Source of the DNA: Desulfosporosinus fructosivorans | GTDB taxonomy: Bacteria; Bacillota; Desulfitobacteriia; Desulfitobacteriales; Desulfitobacteriaceae | Assembly (NCBI RefSeq): GCF_004766045.1 | Contig: NZ_SPQQ01000022.1 | Location: forward strand, 1 to 41,992 | DNA length: 41,992 bases | Direction: 5' to 3' | Shown here: positions 1-9,899 of the stretch, in pieces | Layout of the letters: each line of letters begins with the position of its first letter | Numbering within the stretch: the stretch's first letter is position 1 | Position numbers and translations under genes: made by a program | The notes under the pieces: model-generated | Told to the model about the DNA's origin: nothing | Database searches by the model: none | The model's input: only the letters and a program-made list of their open reading frames with translations

Positions 1-121
1 GTTTTTTTGAAACTCCTTAGAGTTTCTCTCATTGGCTGTCCTTGTTGTTTAGTTTTCAAAGACCATTAAAGTCCATGTTTTATAAGTTTGTATCCCCTGC
101 ACCCGTTTGGGCCGGAATCAT
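1..121 (-). promoter_or_regulatory. rRNA operon leader (upstream of a 16S gene outside the window)
   Basis: Read on the minus strand this stretch contains TCTTTGAAAACTAAACA followed by a C/A-rich run and a short repeat around AGAGAAACTC and GAGTTTC. This is the kind of leader that precedes 16S rRNA in Firmicutes. The two promoters just upstream (122-150 and 229-257) point into it. The 16S gene itself would begin left of base 1 and is not seen. Confidence 0.7.
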
Positions 122-150
122 ATCTTAGCATTTTCAACTTGCGTTGTCAA
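122..150 (-). promoter_or_regulatory. rRNA promoter P2
   Basis: On the minus strand TTGACA (145-150) and TAAGAT (122-127) are separated by exactly 17 bp. It is the downstream member of a tandem pair reading left out of the window, as is usual for clostridial rRNA operons. Confidence 0.75.
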
Positions 151-228
151 TAGCTAATCTATTTTATTCCTTTTACGGCTCACCGCATATTTACTAACAA
201 TAGTATTATGTTTTGCGGGCACTTGGAT

Positions 229-257
229 ATATTAACATTTGCTTACTCTCTTGTCAA
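229..257 (-). promoter_or_regulatory. rRNA promoter P1
   Basis: On the minus strand TTGACA (252-257) and TAATAT (229-234) are 17 bp apart. It lies about 107 bp upstream of P2 in the same orientation, giving the tandem arrangement typical of strong rRNA operon control regions. Confidence 0.75.
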
Positions 258-307
258 CTACTTTAAAATGTATATTCTTAAGTATTCAGGAGAGAAGTTA
301 ATCGCGA

Positions 308-361
308 ACGAACAGAGTGCAGACCTAACGATGATCAATCAACTGTCGCACACTCTGTTCT
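308..361 (-). terminator. tyrS terminator hairpin
   Basis: Downstream of the tyrS stop, GAACAGAGTG and CACTCTGTTC form the arms of a long hairpin. The U tract on the minus strand is weak, so termination efficiency is uncertain. Confidence 0.5.
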
Positions 362-373
362 CTTTAAATAATA

Positions 374-1639
374 CTATTTAAATTTAATAAGATAGTAGTT
401 TTTCTTACCACGACGTATAACAAGATACTTCCCATCTAAACGCTCAAGTTGAGAAACAGATGTTTCTACATCCGTATATCGAATATCATTAATATAGATT
501 GCTCCATTCTCAATCGCCTCTCTGGCGAGTCGTTTCGAAGTGACTACCTCTCCTTTAATCAACAAATCGACCAACCCGATCTCTGGGCTTTCAATAGTAG
601 CTGATGGCACATCACTAAAGCCCTCTTCAAGTTCTGCTGACGTCAGATTCGTAAGGCCTCCTCCGAAAAGAGCACTCGATATTTTTTCTGCCCGTTCAAG
701 AGCCTCTTGCCCATGTACTAACTTCGTCACTTCTACCGCTAATGTCCGTTGAGCCTTTCTCTTTTCAGGCTCCTTTTCTACGCCTTCTGCTAGGACAGCA
801 ATCTCATCTAACGATAAGAATGTAAAATATTTAAGGAATCTTATTACATCCTGGTCATCGGTATTCATCCAAAATTGATAGAATTTATAGGGAGATGTCT
901 TCTCAGCATTTAGCCAAACTGTTCCCGATTCTGTTTTCCCGAATTTTACTCCGTCGCTTTTCGTGACGAGTGGCATCGTCAGTCCGTACATTTCCTTAAC
1001 TTGATCACCCGAAGTGCGTCGAATTAAATCAATTCCTGCTGTTATATTTCCCCACTGATCACTTCCACCCACCTGCATCTCACAACCGTACACTTCATTG
1101 AGTTTCAGATAATCGTAAGATTGTAATATCATATAGCTGAATTCAGTATAGGATATTCCTTTACTCATCCGCGCTTCTACAGCGTCTTTGGCTAACATGG
1201 CCCCTAATGGGAAATTCTTACCTATGTCCCGCAGAAATTCAATAACTTGTAGAGAACCTAGCCAATCATAGTTATTCGCAATAATTGCTGGGCTTTCTTT
1301 GGTTTCAAAATCCAAGAAATGTCCAAGCTGGTCTTTGATCTTGCTCGCCCACTGCTCCACGACTTCTTGAGGATTTAGTATCCGTTCAGCCGCTTTACCG
1401 CTAGGATCACCAATTAAGCCCGTGCCTCCACCTACCAGTGCGATCGGTATATGTCCCGCTAGTTGGAAGCGCTTCAAGACCAAAATGGGCAGTAAACTTC
1501 CAATATGCAGGCTGTCTGCAGTAGGATCAAATCCACAATATAACGTCATCGGTCCCGAATCTAATCTTTTGCGCAGTGCTTCCTCATTGGTATGCTGATA
1601 AATGAGTCCCCGTTCCTGTAATTCCTTAAAAATGTCCAT
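374..1639 (-). CDS. tyrS: tyrosyl-tRNA synthetase, TyrS type
   Basis: Charges tRNA-Tyr with tyrosine in the cytoplasm (class Ic synthetase). At 421 residues it is the usual TyrS length. The class I signatures are visible: HIGS at residues 45-48 and KFGKT at 232-236, the latter a normal variant of KMSKS in this family. The tyrosine/ATP pocket shows GGSDQWGNI near 191, and a C-terminal S4-like RNA-binding domain spans about 355-421. The ATG at 1639 is supported by an AAGGAGAG ribosome binding site. A T-box leader ending in a terminator lies directly upstream, so expression should respond to uncharged tRNA-Tyr. The gene stands alone, with a hairpin after its stop codon. Confidence 0.97.
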   Translation of the reverse strand: MDIFKELQERGLIYQHTNEEALRKRLDSGPMTLYCGFDPTADSLHIGSLLPILVLKRFQLAGHIPIALVGGGTGLIGDPSGKAAERILNPQEVVEQWASKIKDQLGHFLDFETKESPAIIANNYDWLGSLQVIEFLRDIGKNFPLGAMLAKDAVEARMSKGISYTEFSYMILQSYDYLKLNEVYGCEMQVGGSDQWGNITAGIDLIRRTSGDQVKEMYGLTMPLVTKSDGVKFGKTESGTVWLNAEKTSPYKFYQFWMNTDDQDVIRFLKYFTFLSLDEIAVLAEGVEKEPEKRKAQRTLAVEVTKLVHGQEALERAEKISSALFGGGLTNLTSAELEEGFSDVPSATIESPEIGLVDLLIKGEVVTSKRLAREAIENGAIYINDIRYTDVETSVSQLERLDGKYLVIRRGKKNYYLIKFK

Positions 1640-1689
1640 ATATTTCTCTCCTTTATAGTGTTACTATCACCCAGAATTTTAACATTGGA

Positions 1690-1940
1690 AATGACAAAAT
1701 CCCCCAACTCAAGGTTGAGGGACGAAAACACTTCCGCGGTACCACCCACATTGATGCCCAGGTTACAAAACAGACATCCAGCTTAATCAGCAGTAACGGG
1801 CTTATCCGAGAGTTGTTAACTCTAGTCATGAGGTGTACCTCTTGGTTTCTAGGTCGGTTCTCACCCTACACCGACTCTCTGCTACTTTCCGCCAAGTTTC
1901 TTCTCAATCATACCATTCGCGATATGTACATATACTTCAC
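1690..1940 (-). promoter_or_regulatory. T-box riboswitch (tRNA-Tyr) upstream of tyrS
   Basis: Minus-strand reading gives the T-box core GGGTGGTACCGCG at about 1733-1746, then a terminator hairpin CCCTCAAC/GTTGGGGG with a T-rich tail (about 1691-1722). Further upstream, stem I shows the distal AGAGAG(T)CGGTG and GTGAGAACCGAC elements. A TAC triplet at 1835-1837 on the 3' side of stem I fits a tyrosine specifier codon. Uncharged tRNA-Tyr binding would favour the antiterminator and allow tyrS transcription. Confidence 0.9.
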
Positions 1941-1946
1941 TAGGAT

Positions 1947-1975
1947 ATTATATCCTGTCTACGTCGAGCTAGCAA
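1947..1975 (-). promoter_or_regulatory. tyrS promoter
   Basis: TTGCTA (1970-1975) and a perfect TATAAT (1947-1952) are 17 bp apart on the minus strand, placing the start just before the T-box stem I. Confidence 0.7.
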
Positions 1976-2101
1976 CTAATCTGATATTTCCCTTCCCTCA
2001 TTTATGCAAGGATTTCCTTACAATTGAAGAAGTATGATATAATTCAAGAAATTCGAAATTTCTACGCGCCTCATTTTTGCACTATTTAGGAGGTATAAAT
2101 T

Positions 2102-4732
2102 ATGCCATCATCCCGGAAACCAACGCGTCCACAGCGCCGAAAACGCTCTTCAAAACTACGAATTGTCCTTATATCCATAGGGAGTGTAATTGCCCTTGTG
2201 ATGATAGGGGTAGCAATATTTGTAGGCATTGCTGCGGCCGGCACCCCAAAATGGAGCCCTTCTGGTCTTCTCGACCAGAAACAGAACTCCTCTGTATACG
2301 ACAAAGACGAAGTCAAATTCACTCAATTGCGGGGGGTCGAAAATAGCCAACCTATTAATTCTTCCGACATTCCCGACCTTGTTAAGAAAACATTTGTCGC
2401 TGTTGAGGACAAACGCTTTTACCAGCATTTTGGAGTAGATCCCATACGAATCATTGGTTCAGCGATCAACGACATTCGCTCTAGAAGTGCCAAAGAAGGA
2501 GCAAGTACCATTAGTATTCAACTTGCCCGCAACGCTTTTATCGCAGATCCCACGGCCAAAACATTTACTCGTAAGATTCAGGAAGCAATTCTTGCTATTC
2601 AGCTTGAGCATGAATACACAAAGGATGAAATTCTCACGTTTTATCTCAATAGAATTTTTCTTGGTGAATCATCATTTGGGATCCAAGCTGCAGCCAAAAC
2701 ATACTTCGGCGCAGATCTCAAGGATTTGAAACCTGATGAAGTTGCTCTGTTGGCTGGTTTACCACAAGCTCCAAGTCAATACAATCCTTATTTCCACCCC
2801 GAAGCAGCTAAAAATAGACGGACCATCGTCCTCGGTGTCATGCGAGATGCGGAAATAATTACCGCCCAAGAGTACAGCACGTTTAACGATACCCCGTTCA
2901 CTTATGTTGATACCATGAAAAAAACCATCGGCGGAGCTCAAAAAACAACACTTAGCGATGCAAGTTATAAATATCCCTATTTTGTGGATTACGTTATTGA
3001 GGAACTAGAAAACACCTATAATTTAACTCCTGATCAAATCTTCAGCGGTGGTTATCAAATTTATACGACCGTCAATCCTAAGATTCAGGTTGCCGCTGAA
3101 GCTGCGTTTGCTGACGCAGCCAATTTCCCCAAAGGAATCGATAGTGTAAAAGTTCAAGGAGCTATGACTGTCATCGAACCTTCGACTGGATCAATTCAGG
3201 CAATGGTCGGCGGGCGGGACTATACGACCCGTGGACTGAACCGGGCTTGGCAAGCCAAACGACAGCCTGGCTCAACGATCAAGCCGTTGGTAGTCTACGG
3301 TCCGGCCATTGAGAAGGGCGGCTATTTCCCAGGCACAGTACTTGACGATATGCCGGTGCATTACGGAACCTGGGCACCTACAGACTTTGATACGATAACT
3401 AAAGGCTGGAAAGGCCTTATTACCATGCGTTCTGCCCTTGAAGACTCTGTCAATGTCTATGCAGTCAAATTGCTTAACCTAATCGGAGTCGATTACGGCT
3501 GGAAGTTTGGTAAAGAAAATCTTGGACTTCCTTTAGAACAGGGCGATCGCAACTTAACCTTAGCGCTCGGCACGCCAAAGGTCTCCACGCTGGAGATGGC
3601 CTCTGCTTACGGGATTTATGCCAACAACGGCGTTAGTGTCACTAACCATGCTATTGTAAAGGTCGTTGACGCTAAGGGGAATACCGTACCAGCGAAGATC
3701 ACAAAAAACCGTGTAATGAAGGAAACCACAGCCTATATTATCAACGATATGCTGCGAAGCGTTGTGACCGACGGAACAGGCACTAGTGCCCAAATCGGAA
3801 ATTGGGCTATTGCTGGTAAAACTGGTACCACTTCATTGGATCCTCAATACTATGGCAATAAGTCTGGTAACCCTGATGCCTGGTTTGCTGGTTATACCCC
3901 GAACTACTCTGGGGTAGTTTGGATGGGCTACGATAAAGACGACGACAGACAGCATTATTTACGAAACGTCTATGGCGGCAGTTTCCCCGCCCAAATCTGG
4001 AAGAAAGTCATGACTGCTGCTCTTCAAGATCTTCCTGTGGTATCTAAGTTTGAAGAACCCTCAGGGATTGTTAGTGGCAAATTCGATACAAAGTCGGGGC
4101 TCCTCCCTAGCAGCTTAACCCCCTCAAAATTTGTTGGGACGGAAATAGCAGCCAAAGGAGATCTCCCCAATCGGGTCAGTGATGTCTGGTTTCAAAAAAA
4201 CGTAGACGCAGAAAATCCGAACATGTTAGCCTCTCCAAATTCCAAAGACCCTTTAACTAAAACATTCTTGAATTTACCCAACCGTGATTCGTCATGGCCG
4301 TGGCCATCTGACGAGGCCCCCTACAGACCACCAACAGCGACGGCTCCTGATAAAGTAGATGTTCCCGATCCCGATGATCCCGATGCCGATCCAACAACAC
4401 CACCCGCAAACGTGGATCCCAGCCTCCCCTCACCCACACTTGGGGAAGTCTCCTATAATAAACAAACTTTTAAGGCGGTTATCCCCATGTCTGTTCCGTT
4501 AGAAAACAAAGGTGATTCTGTTGTTTTTTATATGCGCCGACCAGACAAGACCGTTCTTGAAATGCCCATTAAGGCTTCGAACTCAGCATCAACCTCCATT
4601 TCCATTTCACTTGCTGAAAACGGCCAACCTCCTAATCCTGGTATTTATGTCTTTACTGCCGCTTTTCAAAACCGAAACGGGTCGGGGGTCGGGCCACCTT
4701 CTGGAAGTGTTAAACTAACAATAACCGATTAA
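2102..4732 (+). CDS. class A penicillin-binding protein (PBP1a family)
   Basis: Bifunctional peptidoglycan synthase anchored in the cytoplasmic membrane. Residues 20-46 form the single N-terminal membrane anchor after an Arg/Lys-rich cytoplasmic tail. The GT51 glycosyltransferase domain follows, with its catalytic glutamate in EDKRFYQHFG (E102) and the GASTISIQLARN motif near 133. The transpeptidase domain has SxxK (STIK, S391/K394), SxN (SVN, 449-451) and KTG (573-575). After residue 725 comes a Pro/Asp-rich linker and a C-terminal beta-sandwich-like domain (about 775-876). AGGAGGT at 2088-2094 fixes the ATG. A TATAAT at 2038-2043 is a likely -10 element with a poor -35. The gene is divergent from tyrS and converges on mutS2 at a shared terminator. 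Confidence 0.95.
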   Translation: MPSSRKPTRPQRRKRSSKLRIVLISIGSVIALVMIGVAIFVGIAAAGTPKWSPSGLLDQKQNSSVYDKDEVKFTQLRGVENSQPINSSDIPDLVKKTFVAVEDKRFYQHFGVDPIRIIGSAINDIRSRSAKEGASTISIQLARNAFIADPTAKTFTRKIQEAILAIQLEHEYTKDEILTFYLNRIFLGESSFGIQAAAKTYFGADLKDLKPDEVALLAGLPQAPSQYNPYFHPEAAKNRRTIVLGVMRDAEIITAQEYSTFNDTPFTYVDTMKKTIGGAQKTTLSDASYKYPYFVDYVIEELENTYNLTPDQIFSGGYQIYTTVNPKIQVAAEAAFADAANFPKGIDSVKVQGAMTVIEPSTGSIQAMVGGRDYTTRGLNRAWQAKRQPGSTIKPLVVYGPAIEKGGYFPGTVLDDMPVHYGTWAPTDFDTITKGWKGLITMRSALEDSVNVYAVKLLNLIGVDYGWKFGKENLGLPLEQGDRNLTLALGTPKVSTLEMASAYGIYANNGVSVTNHAIVKVVDAKGNTVPAKITKNRVMKETTAYIINDMLRSVVTDGTGTSAQIGNWAIAGKTGTTSLDPQYYGNKSGNPDAWFAGYTPNYSGVVWMGYDKDDDRQHYLRNVYGGSFPAQIWKKVMTAALQDLPVVSKFEEPSGIVSGKFDTKSGLLPSSLTPSKFVGTEIAAKGDLPNRVSDVWFQKNVDAENPNMLASPNSKDPLTKTFLNLPNRDSSWPWPSDEAPYRPPTATAPDKVDVPDPDDPDADPTTPPANVDPSLPSPTLGEVSYNKQTFKAVIPMSVPLENKGDSVVFYMRRPDKTVLEMPIKASNSASTSISISLAENGQPPNPGIYVFTAAFQNRNGSGVGPPSGSVKLTITD

Positions 4733-4750
4733 TAGCATATAATTTCAACT

Positions 4751-4780
4751 AAAAGAGGAGGGCATTCGCCCTCCTCTTTT
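4751..4780. terminator. bidirectional terminator between the PBP gene and mutS2
   Basis: AAAAGAGGAGGGC, a four-base loop and GCCCTCCTCTTTT make a perfect hairpin with A and T tracts on both sides. It can stop transcription from the PBP gene (+) and mutS2 (-). Confidence 0.9.
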
Positions 4781-4815
4781 GAGTCCGTATATTCGTTCGA
4801 CTCACAGAGTTTTTC

Positions 4816-7179
4816 TCACTTTAACTCAACAACCGTGACTCCAGAATCCCCTTCTCCATATTCTCCGATTCTAAAGCTTCGAACATGCGGGTGCCCCCTT
4901 AGGAAATCCTGTATCCCGGTGCGCATGGCCCCTGTCCCTTTGCCGTGAATAACGTAAACCAGACCGATTCCACTAAGAATCGCATCATCTAGATATTTGT
5001 CTAAAGTGTATGTCCCCTCCTCGACGAGCATACCTCTTAAATCAATCTCGGTGCGGATTCCCTCAGCCTTTTGAAGACCAACGCTCGCTTCTCTGGAATA
5101 TTTCGGCGGGATTTTCTTTTCCTCCTGGGCTAACTTTAATTCGGCCAACGGAACCATGACTTTCATAATACCAACTTGTACCAATACTTCTCCGTTGGAA
5201 TTTGGGAGTTTTAAAACTTGTCCTTTCTGCCTTATTTTCGTCAAATGGACCGTCTGCCCAAGCTTAATTTGATTTGCCGATAATTCATTGCCAGAACGCT
5301 TTACTTTCCGACCATTATCAAGCTTCGATGAGATACGCCGAAATCCCTGACGGGCCTTTTCTATATCTTGTTGTTGTTTGTTTTCCTTTTTCAGGGCCTC
5401 TTTTAATTCCTCGATTAGCTCATCAGCTTCACGTTTGGCCTTTCGAATAAGCTCGCTGGCCTCTTCCTTTGCTAGAGCTAGTAGTATTTCAAATTCCTCG
5501 TCTAAGCGTAACGTCTTTTCTTCCAGAGCCTTACTTTCCTTTTCGACCGCTTGCCGCCCTGTTTTGGCCATTTGCTTTTCTAATTCAATCTCTCGGTGGG
5601 TTTCTCCCAAGTTTTCGATCAGATCCGCCACTTGCATTTCTCGTTCGGTGACAAAGGTGTTGGCCTTTTGAAGGACTCGCTCACTTAAACCCAGTCTTCC
5701 GGCAATGGTAAAGGCATTACTCTTACCGGGAATCCCAATCAACAATCTGTAAGTCGGACGTAAGGTCTCTAGGTCGAATTCCACGGAAGCGTTTTTAACA
5801 CGTGGGGTTTCATAAGCAAACGTCTTTAAGGCACCATAGTGAGTTGTCGAGACCGTTCGACAACCTCGTTCATGTAATTCAGCCAAAACGCCCATCGCGA
5901 GCGCAGCCCCTTCAGTCGGATCTGTTCCAGCTCCAAGCTCATCGAGCAAGACTAAAGATCGTCCGTCTGAATGGTTGATAATTTCTACGATATTTTTCAT
6001 GTGCCCGGAGAAGGTGCTTAAGGATTGCTCGAGACTCTGTTCATCCCCAATGTCCGCGAAGATCTGGGTAAAAACTCCCATACGCGAGTCGCTTTCCGCC
6101 GGAATGTGTAGACCAGATTGAGTCATGGCAGCCATGAGCCCGACTACTTTCAGCGCTACCGTTTTCCCTCCAGTATTAGGTCCAGTAATCACTAACGTAT
6201 CAAAATCTATCCCTAGTTCTATAGAAAGGGGGACCACACCCCCTGTAATCAGAGGATGCCGGGCCTGAACAAGCTTCACGTGTTGCCCTATGACCAATTC
6301 TGGTGAACCTGCGTTCATTGCTTCACTCAAATGGGCTTTGGCAACCACCAGGTCTACTTTGCCCAAGGCCTCATGAAGTTCTGCCACAGCATCGCCACGC
6401 ACTTCAATTTGGGCGGAGAGCATTTGGAGGATTCTCTGAACTTCACGCTGCTCCTTCAGAATCACTTCACGGAGTTCGTTGCCCAGATGCACTACGGCCA
6501 TGGGTTCAATAAACAGCGTAGCACCGCTCGCCGATTGGTCGTGGACAATCCCGGGAAAAGCTGTGCGATATTCCTGCTTAATAGGGAGCACATAGCGATC
6601 CGAACGTTGCGTAATAATGGAATCTTGGAGCATCTTTTGATACGAAGAATTCCTCAAGGTCCCCTCTAAACTTTCTCGAATGCGATGTTGCAGGCGATCC
6701 AGAGAACGCCTTAGGTCTGACAGGATTGGGGAGGCATTGTCTGCAACCTTTCCATCTTCCGAAATGCAGCGGGAGATTTCATCCTCTAGATCTTTCTGTG
6801 GTTCGATTGGTAACACAATCTCCCCTAATCTAGGAAACTCCTCTTTAGATTCCTGGAGGAGTTGTTTTATTCTTCGCCCAACTCGCAGCGTATCTCGAAC
6901 TTCTAGTAGTTCCTCCCCAAGAATTACCCCTCCGCGCAAACAGCGCTCAATATAGGGGCGAATTTCTTTGGCTCCACGAACTGAAAATAGGGGGTTTCCC
7001 CGCAAGAAATTCTTTCCCTCTTCCGTTTCTTGCAATGCCAAACGTACCGATTCAAAATCAATAAATGGTTTTAAGCCAACGGCGAGTTCCCTGGCGCGTG
7101 GCAGGATACAATAATCTGCCAAACGTGATAATACTTTCGAAAAATCCAGTTTATTTAGGACTTTATCTTCAATACCCAT
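4816..7179 (-). CDS. mutS2: endonuclease MutS2 / ribosome-rescue ATPase
   Basis: MutS-fold ABC ATPase without the mismatch-recognition domains. In Firmicutes, family members suppress recombination and split collided ribosomes (also called RqcU). The 787 residues match the family length. Walker A GPNTGGKT lies at 333-340 and Walker B LVLLDE at 409-414, followed by GAGTDP. A long charged coiled-coil segment (about 520-630) precedes a C-terminal Smr nuclease domain (711-787) that starts EIDLRG and contains the HGKGTGAMR motif. The ATG has a GAGGAGGA ribosome binding site. The gene lies 84 bp after the U32 gene on the same strand, with two small hairpins in the gap, so it may be co-transcribed or separately started. 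Confidence 0.96.
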   Translation of the reverse strand: MGIEDKVLNKLDFSKVLSRLADYCILPRARELAVGLKPFIDFESVRLALQETEEGKNFLRGNPLFSVRGAKEIRPYIERCLRGGVILGEELLEVRDTLRVGRRIKQLLQESKEEFPRLGEIVLPIEPQKDLEDEISRCISEDGKVADNASPILSDLRRSLDRLQHRIRESLEGTLRNSSYQKMLQDSIITQRSDRYVLPIKQEYRTAFPGIVHDQSASGATLFIEPMAVVHLGNELREVILKEQREVQRILQMLSAQIEVRGDAVAELHEALGKVDLVVAKAHLSEAMNAGSPELVIGQHVKLVQARHPLITGGVVPLSIELGIDFDTLVITGPNTGGKTVALKVVGLMAAMTQSGLHIPAESDSRMGVFTQIFADIGDEQSLEQSLSTFSGHMKNIVEIINHSDGRSLVLLDELGAGTDPTEGAALAMGVLAELHERGCRTVSTTHYGALKTFAYETPRVKNASVEFDLETLRPTYRLLIGIPGKSNAFTIAGRLGLSERVLQKANTFVTEREMQVADLIENLGETHREIELEKQMAKTGRQAVEKESKALEEKTLRLDEEFEILLALAKEEASELIRKAKREADELIEELKEALKKENKQQQDIEKARQGFRRISSKLDNGRKVKRSGNELSANQIKLGQTVHLTKIRQKGQVLKLPNSNGEVLVQVGIMKVMVPLAELKLAQEEKKIPPKYSREASVGLQKAEGIRTEIDLRGMLVEEGTYTLDKYLDDAILSGIGLVYVIHGKGTGAMRTGIQDFLRGHPHVRSFRIGEYGEGDSGVTVVELK

Positions 7180-7263
7180 AGTTCCTCCTCTGCGGAAATG
7201 ACTCGAACAGGCTGTTCGAGGTTAGTTTTCGCTGGTCATAGATGACCAATTGTCCATATAAAC

Positions 7264-9819
7264 CTATAACACACCGCGGAAGAAATGCCCTTTCGTAAAT
7301 CCGTCAGGGAAAAGAGAAGCTAAGTCAGCCATCCCTTCCTCCGAGGTCCATGAGGCCCGCTTGCCTTCATTTAAGCTATCCCAAGCCTCAACAAACAAAC
7401 GAACAATCCGCTGTACTTGTCCAGGAGTTTGTCGAGTCAATTGTAAACGTATTGTTGAAATACCCATGCGCTTGATTTGGCCAAGCTCTTCGTATAAGTT
7501 GAGGATCTTCACATTAAATAGATGCATCCTGCACTCCTGATCTGTCTCCACTGGAAAATCATAGCGCATCCGATCGCGCAGGAAATGCGGTTCTTGCACA
7601 CACGTACCGGCACAGTGTTGCCCCTTTTTCCCACCTAGCGTTGCCCCTACCGGACAGTATTCGCTCACCATCATTTCCAAATCGCCAAATGCCAAGAGCT
7701 CCACTCCCGGCCATTTTGCTAAATGGGCGAGTTGTTCGTGGTGCAGTTCGGGAGAAAGCGTCACTCCTTTGGCACCCTGACGCAAAAAGTAAGCAAGGCT
7801 GGCCTCATTAAAAATATTTAAGGAGTAATCCACTTCGAACGGCCAATCCGCATCAACAGCTCTCATGATTTCTAACTCCCCAAGATTGGAAACCATCAAT
7901 TTCGGTTTCTTTGCCCATCTCGCGGCCTTCTTAAGATCTGACAAAAGGCTTGCGCTCTGATCCTGATTTAAGATGCGAGGTAAGCGCCAAGCACAATCGA
8001 TTCCGAGCTTTCTGCAACTTTCGAAACTGGTGCGAATCTCTTCCAGCGAAAACCCTCGCCGCGAACGCCAATGTTCTCCACCAATGAGGACTCGTTTGGC
8101 GCCCGCTTGAATGGCAGCTTGCAGTGTTTCTGGATCACTCACAGCCACCGAGATCTGGGGATTCGCACTCCTGATAGTTTGTTGGCCTGCCCGCTCTTCG
8201 GCCTGACGCTGTTTCCAACGCTCTATTCTCTGCCCATATTCGTGCCGCTCAACCTTTGGCCTAGGCGTCACAAGGAGTAATTCTTCTACTGCTAGGCGAC
8301 GCATTTCATTGAGCTCACTAACCGGCAGCATGATGCCCTCATCAACATCCAGCTCCAGCTTATCTAACCAAAAAGGGGTTGTCCCTAAGCGACCTAACTG
8401 TTGGAAGGCATAATCCCAGGTCAGAGGTCGCTTCAAAGCGATTTGTGCTACACCCACTGAATAAACAGTGACTCTGCGCTCGCTTTCCAGGACATCCATT
8501 CGTAATTTTTCCCCGACATGGCCCGCTAGACGAATGCTCAGGGGGCGTTTGCGTTGCTCCCGTCCCTCTTGGAAACTTACACGGGCCTTTTCCATCAACA
8601 AGGCATCATTGGTTTTAAAGACTCTGTCTCCTGGCTGAGCCATCCCAAAAAACTCGATCTGCACAGTTTCTCCGTGTAGTCCTTCTGTAACCTCTGTTTC
8701 TCCACTCCAGATCTTGCCTATTGTGACCCCTTCTCGTCCACGACCTGTCCAAAACTCAATTCCGTCGCCAGGGTGTAAAGCGGCTTCCAACTTGAGAGAT
8801 AATCTCCCAGAGTCTAATCGTGCCACCCGTCCGAGACGAGTTCCTCGGTTGTTCGGTCGGCTATAGCTCATAAGTTCTGCACCGAGATTGTCCCTGAAAT
8901 ACCCACTTGTAAAATCTCGGTTAAAAACCTGTAATAACTCTTGATGTTCTTCCTTGGTAAGTAAGGGACTACCTTCCGTTTGATCTTCAATCCGACTTAA
9001 AGCTTGCCTGTAGAGGCGAATGACTGTTGCCACGTACTCTGGCCGCTTCATTCTGCCCTCAACTTTAAGGGAACGAATGCCTATCTTCTTTAGCTCAGCC
9101 AATTCCTCAGCTAAGTTTAAGTCCCGGGGGCTCAACAAGTGATCTCCCGGTTTTTTCTGGGTTAGAAGGTTCTCTTTCTCTTCATTCACGAGCTGATACG
9201 TCATCCGACAAGGTTGGGCACACGTGCCACGGTTTCCGCTCCGCCCCCCGATAAAGCTCGACATTAGGCATTGCCCGGAATAGCCTATACAAAGTGCGCC
9301 ATGTACAAAGACTTCCAGTTCTAGCGGGGTCTGATCCGCAATCATTTTCATTTCAGCAGCAGAGGTCTCCCTGGCCAACACTGCTCGACAAAAGCCTAGC
9401 TTTTCCAAATGCTGAACACCCCAACTGGTATTGACCGTCATTTGGGTGCTCGCATGGGTTTCCAGTTCCGGAAGAATCGTATGAATTAAGTCTGAGACCC
9501 CCACATCTTGCAAGATCACGGCATCAACACCAATTTCATGCAAGGCAAAGAGATAATCCAACAATTCCTGAAACTCTTGGTCTGCAACCAAGATATTGAC
9601 AGTCACATACACCTTAACATGTCGTTCATGGGCATAACAAAGCGCCTTTTTTAACTCTTCTGAATCAAAATTGGCAGCACTTGCCCTGGCACTAAAGCTT
9701 TTCCCTCCGAGGTAAACTGCATCGGCGCCATTTTCTACCGCCGCTTTGAAGGCCTCGTAGCTCCCTGCAGGAGCTAAAAGTTCCAGTGGACGGGTATTCT
9801 TAGTTTCTAGTTCATTCAT
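7264..9819 (-). CDS. U32 family peptidase-like protein (RlhA-like, long form with DUF3656)
   Basis: The N-terminal 330 residues are a U32 domain: LELLAPAG at the start, then the family signature around EVFVHGALC (C177) with C184, C200 and C204 following. These cysteines are probably Fe-S or metal ligands. E. coli RlhA of this family hydroxylates 23S rRNA C2501; other members act in tRNA modification or were named collagenases. The 851-residue size fits the long clostridial form, with a DUF3656-like middle (about 380-490) and a second U32-related half that carries more cysteines near 715-735. The ribosome binding site is weak (GGGAGCG). The exact substrate is not determined by sequence. It is the last housekeeping gene before the accessory island. 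Confidence 0.9.
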   Translation of the reverse strand: MNELETKNTRPLELLAPAGSYEAFKAAVENGADAVYLGGKSFSARASAANFDSEELKKALCYAHERHVKVYVTVNILVADQEFQELLDYLFALHEIGVDAVILQDVGVSDLIHTILPELETHASTQMTVNTSWGVQHLEKLGFCRAVLARETSAAEMKMIADQTPLELEVFVHGALCIGYSGQCLMSSFIGGRSGNRGTCAQPCRMTYQLVNEEKENLLTQKKPGDHLLSPRDLNLAEELAELKKIGIRSLKVEGRMKRPEYVATVIRLYRQALSRIEDQTEGSPLLTKEEHQELLQVFNRDFTSGYFRDNLGAELMSYSRPNNRGTRLGRVARLDSGRLSLKLEAALHPGDGIEFWTGRGREGVTIGKIWSGETEVTEGLHGETVQIEFFGMAQPGDRVFKTNDALLMEKARVSFQEGREQRKRPLSIRLAGHVGEKLRMDVLESERRVTVYSVGVAQIALKRPLTWDYAFQQLGRLGTTPFWLDKLELDVDEGIMLPVSELNEMRRLAVEELLLVTPRPKVERHEYGQRIERWKQRQAEERAGQQTIRSANPQISVAVSDPETLQAAIQAGAKRVLIGGEHWRSRRGFSLEEIRTSFESCRKLGIDCAWRLPRILNQDQSASLLSDLKKAARWAKKPKLMVSNLGELEIMRAVDADWPFEVDYSLNIFNEASLAYFLRQGAKGVTLSPELHHEQLAHLAKWPGVELLAFGDLEMMVSEYCPVGATLGGKKGQHCAGTCVQEPHFLRDRMRYDFPVETDQECRMHLFNVKILNLYEELGQIKRMGISTIRLQLTRQTPGQVQRIVRLFVEAWDSLNEGKRASWTSEEGMADLASLFPDGFTKGHFFRGVL

Positions 9820-9899
9820 TTAATTGTTACGCTCCCATTCCGGTCATTCTACCGGCTGATTAGACCAACGTATTGCGTTGGCTCTGGACAATAACTTTA

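Noticed and set aside
5378..5671. Ser-rich plus-strand ORFs inside mutS2 and similar long antisense frames in other genes
   Set aside because: Antisense shadows of the charged coiled-coil coding sequence, without start signals.
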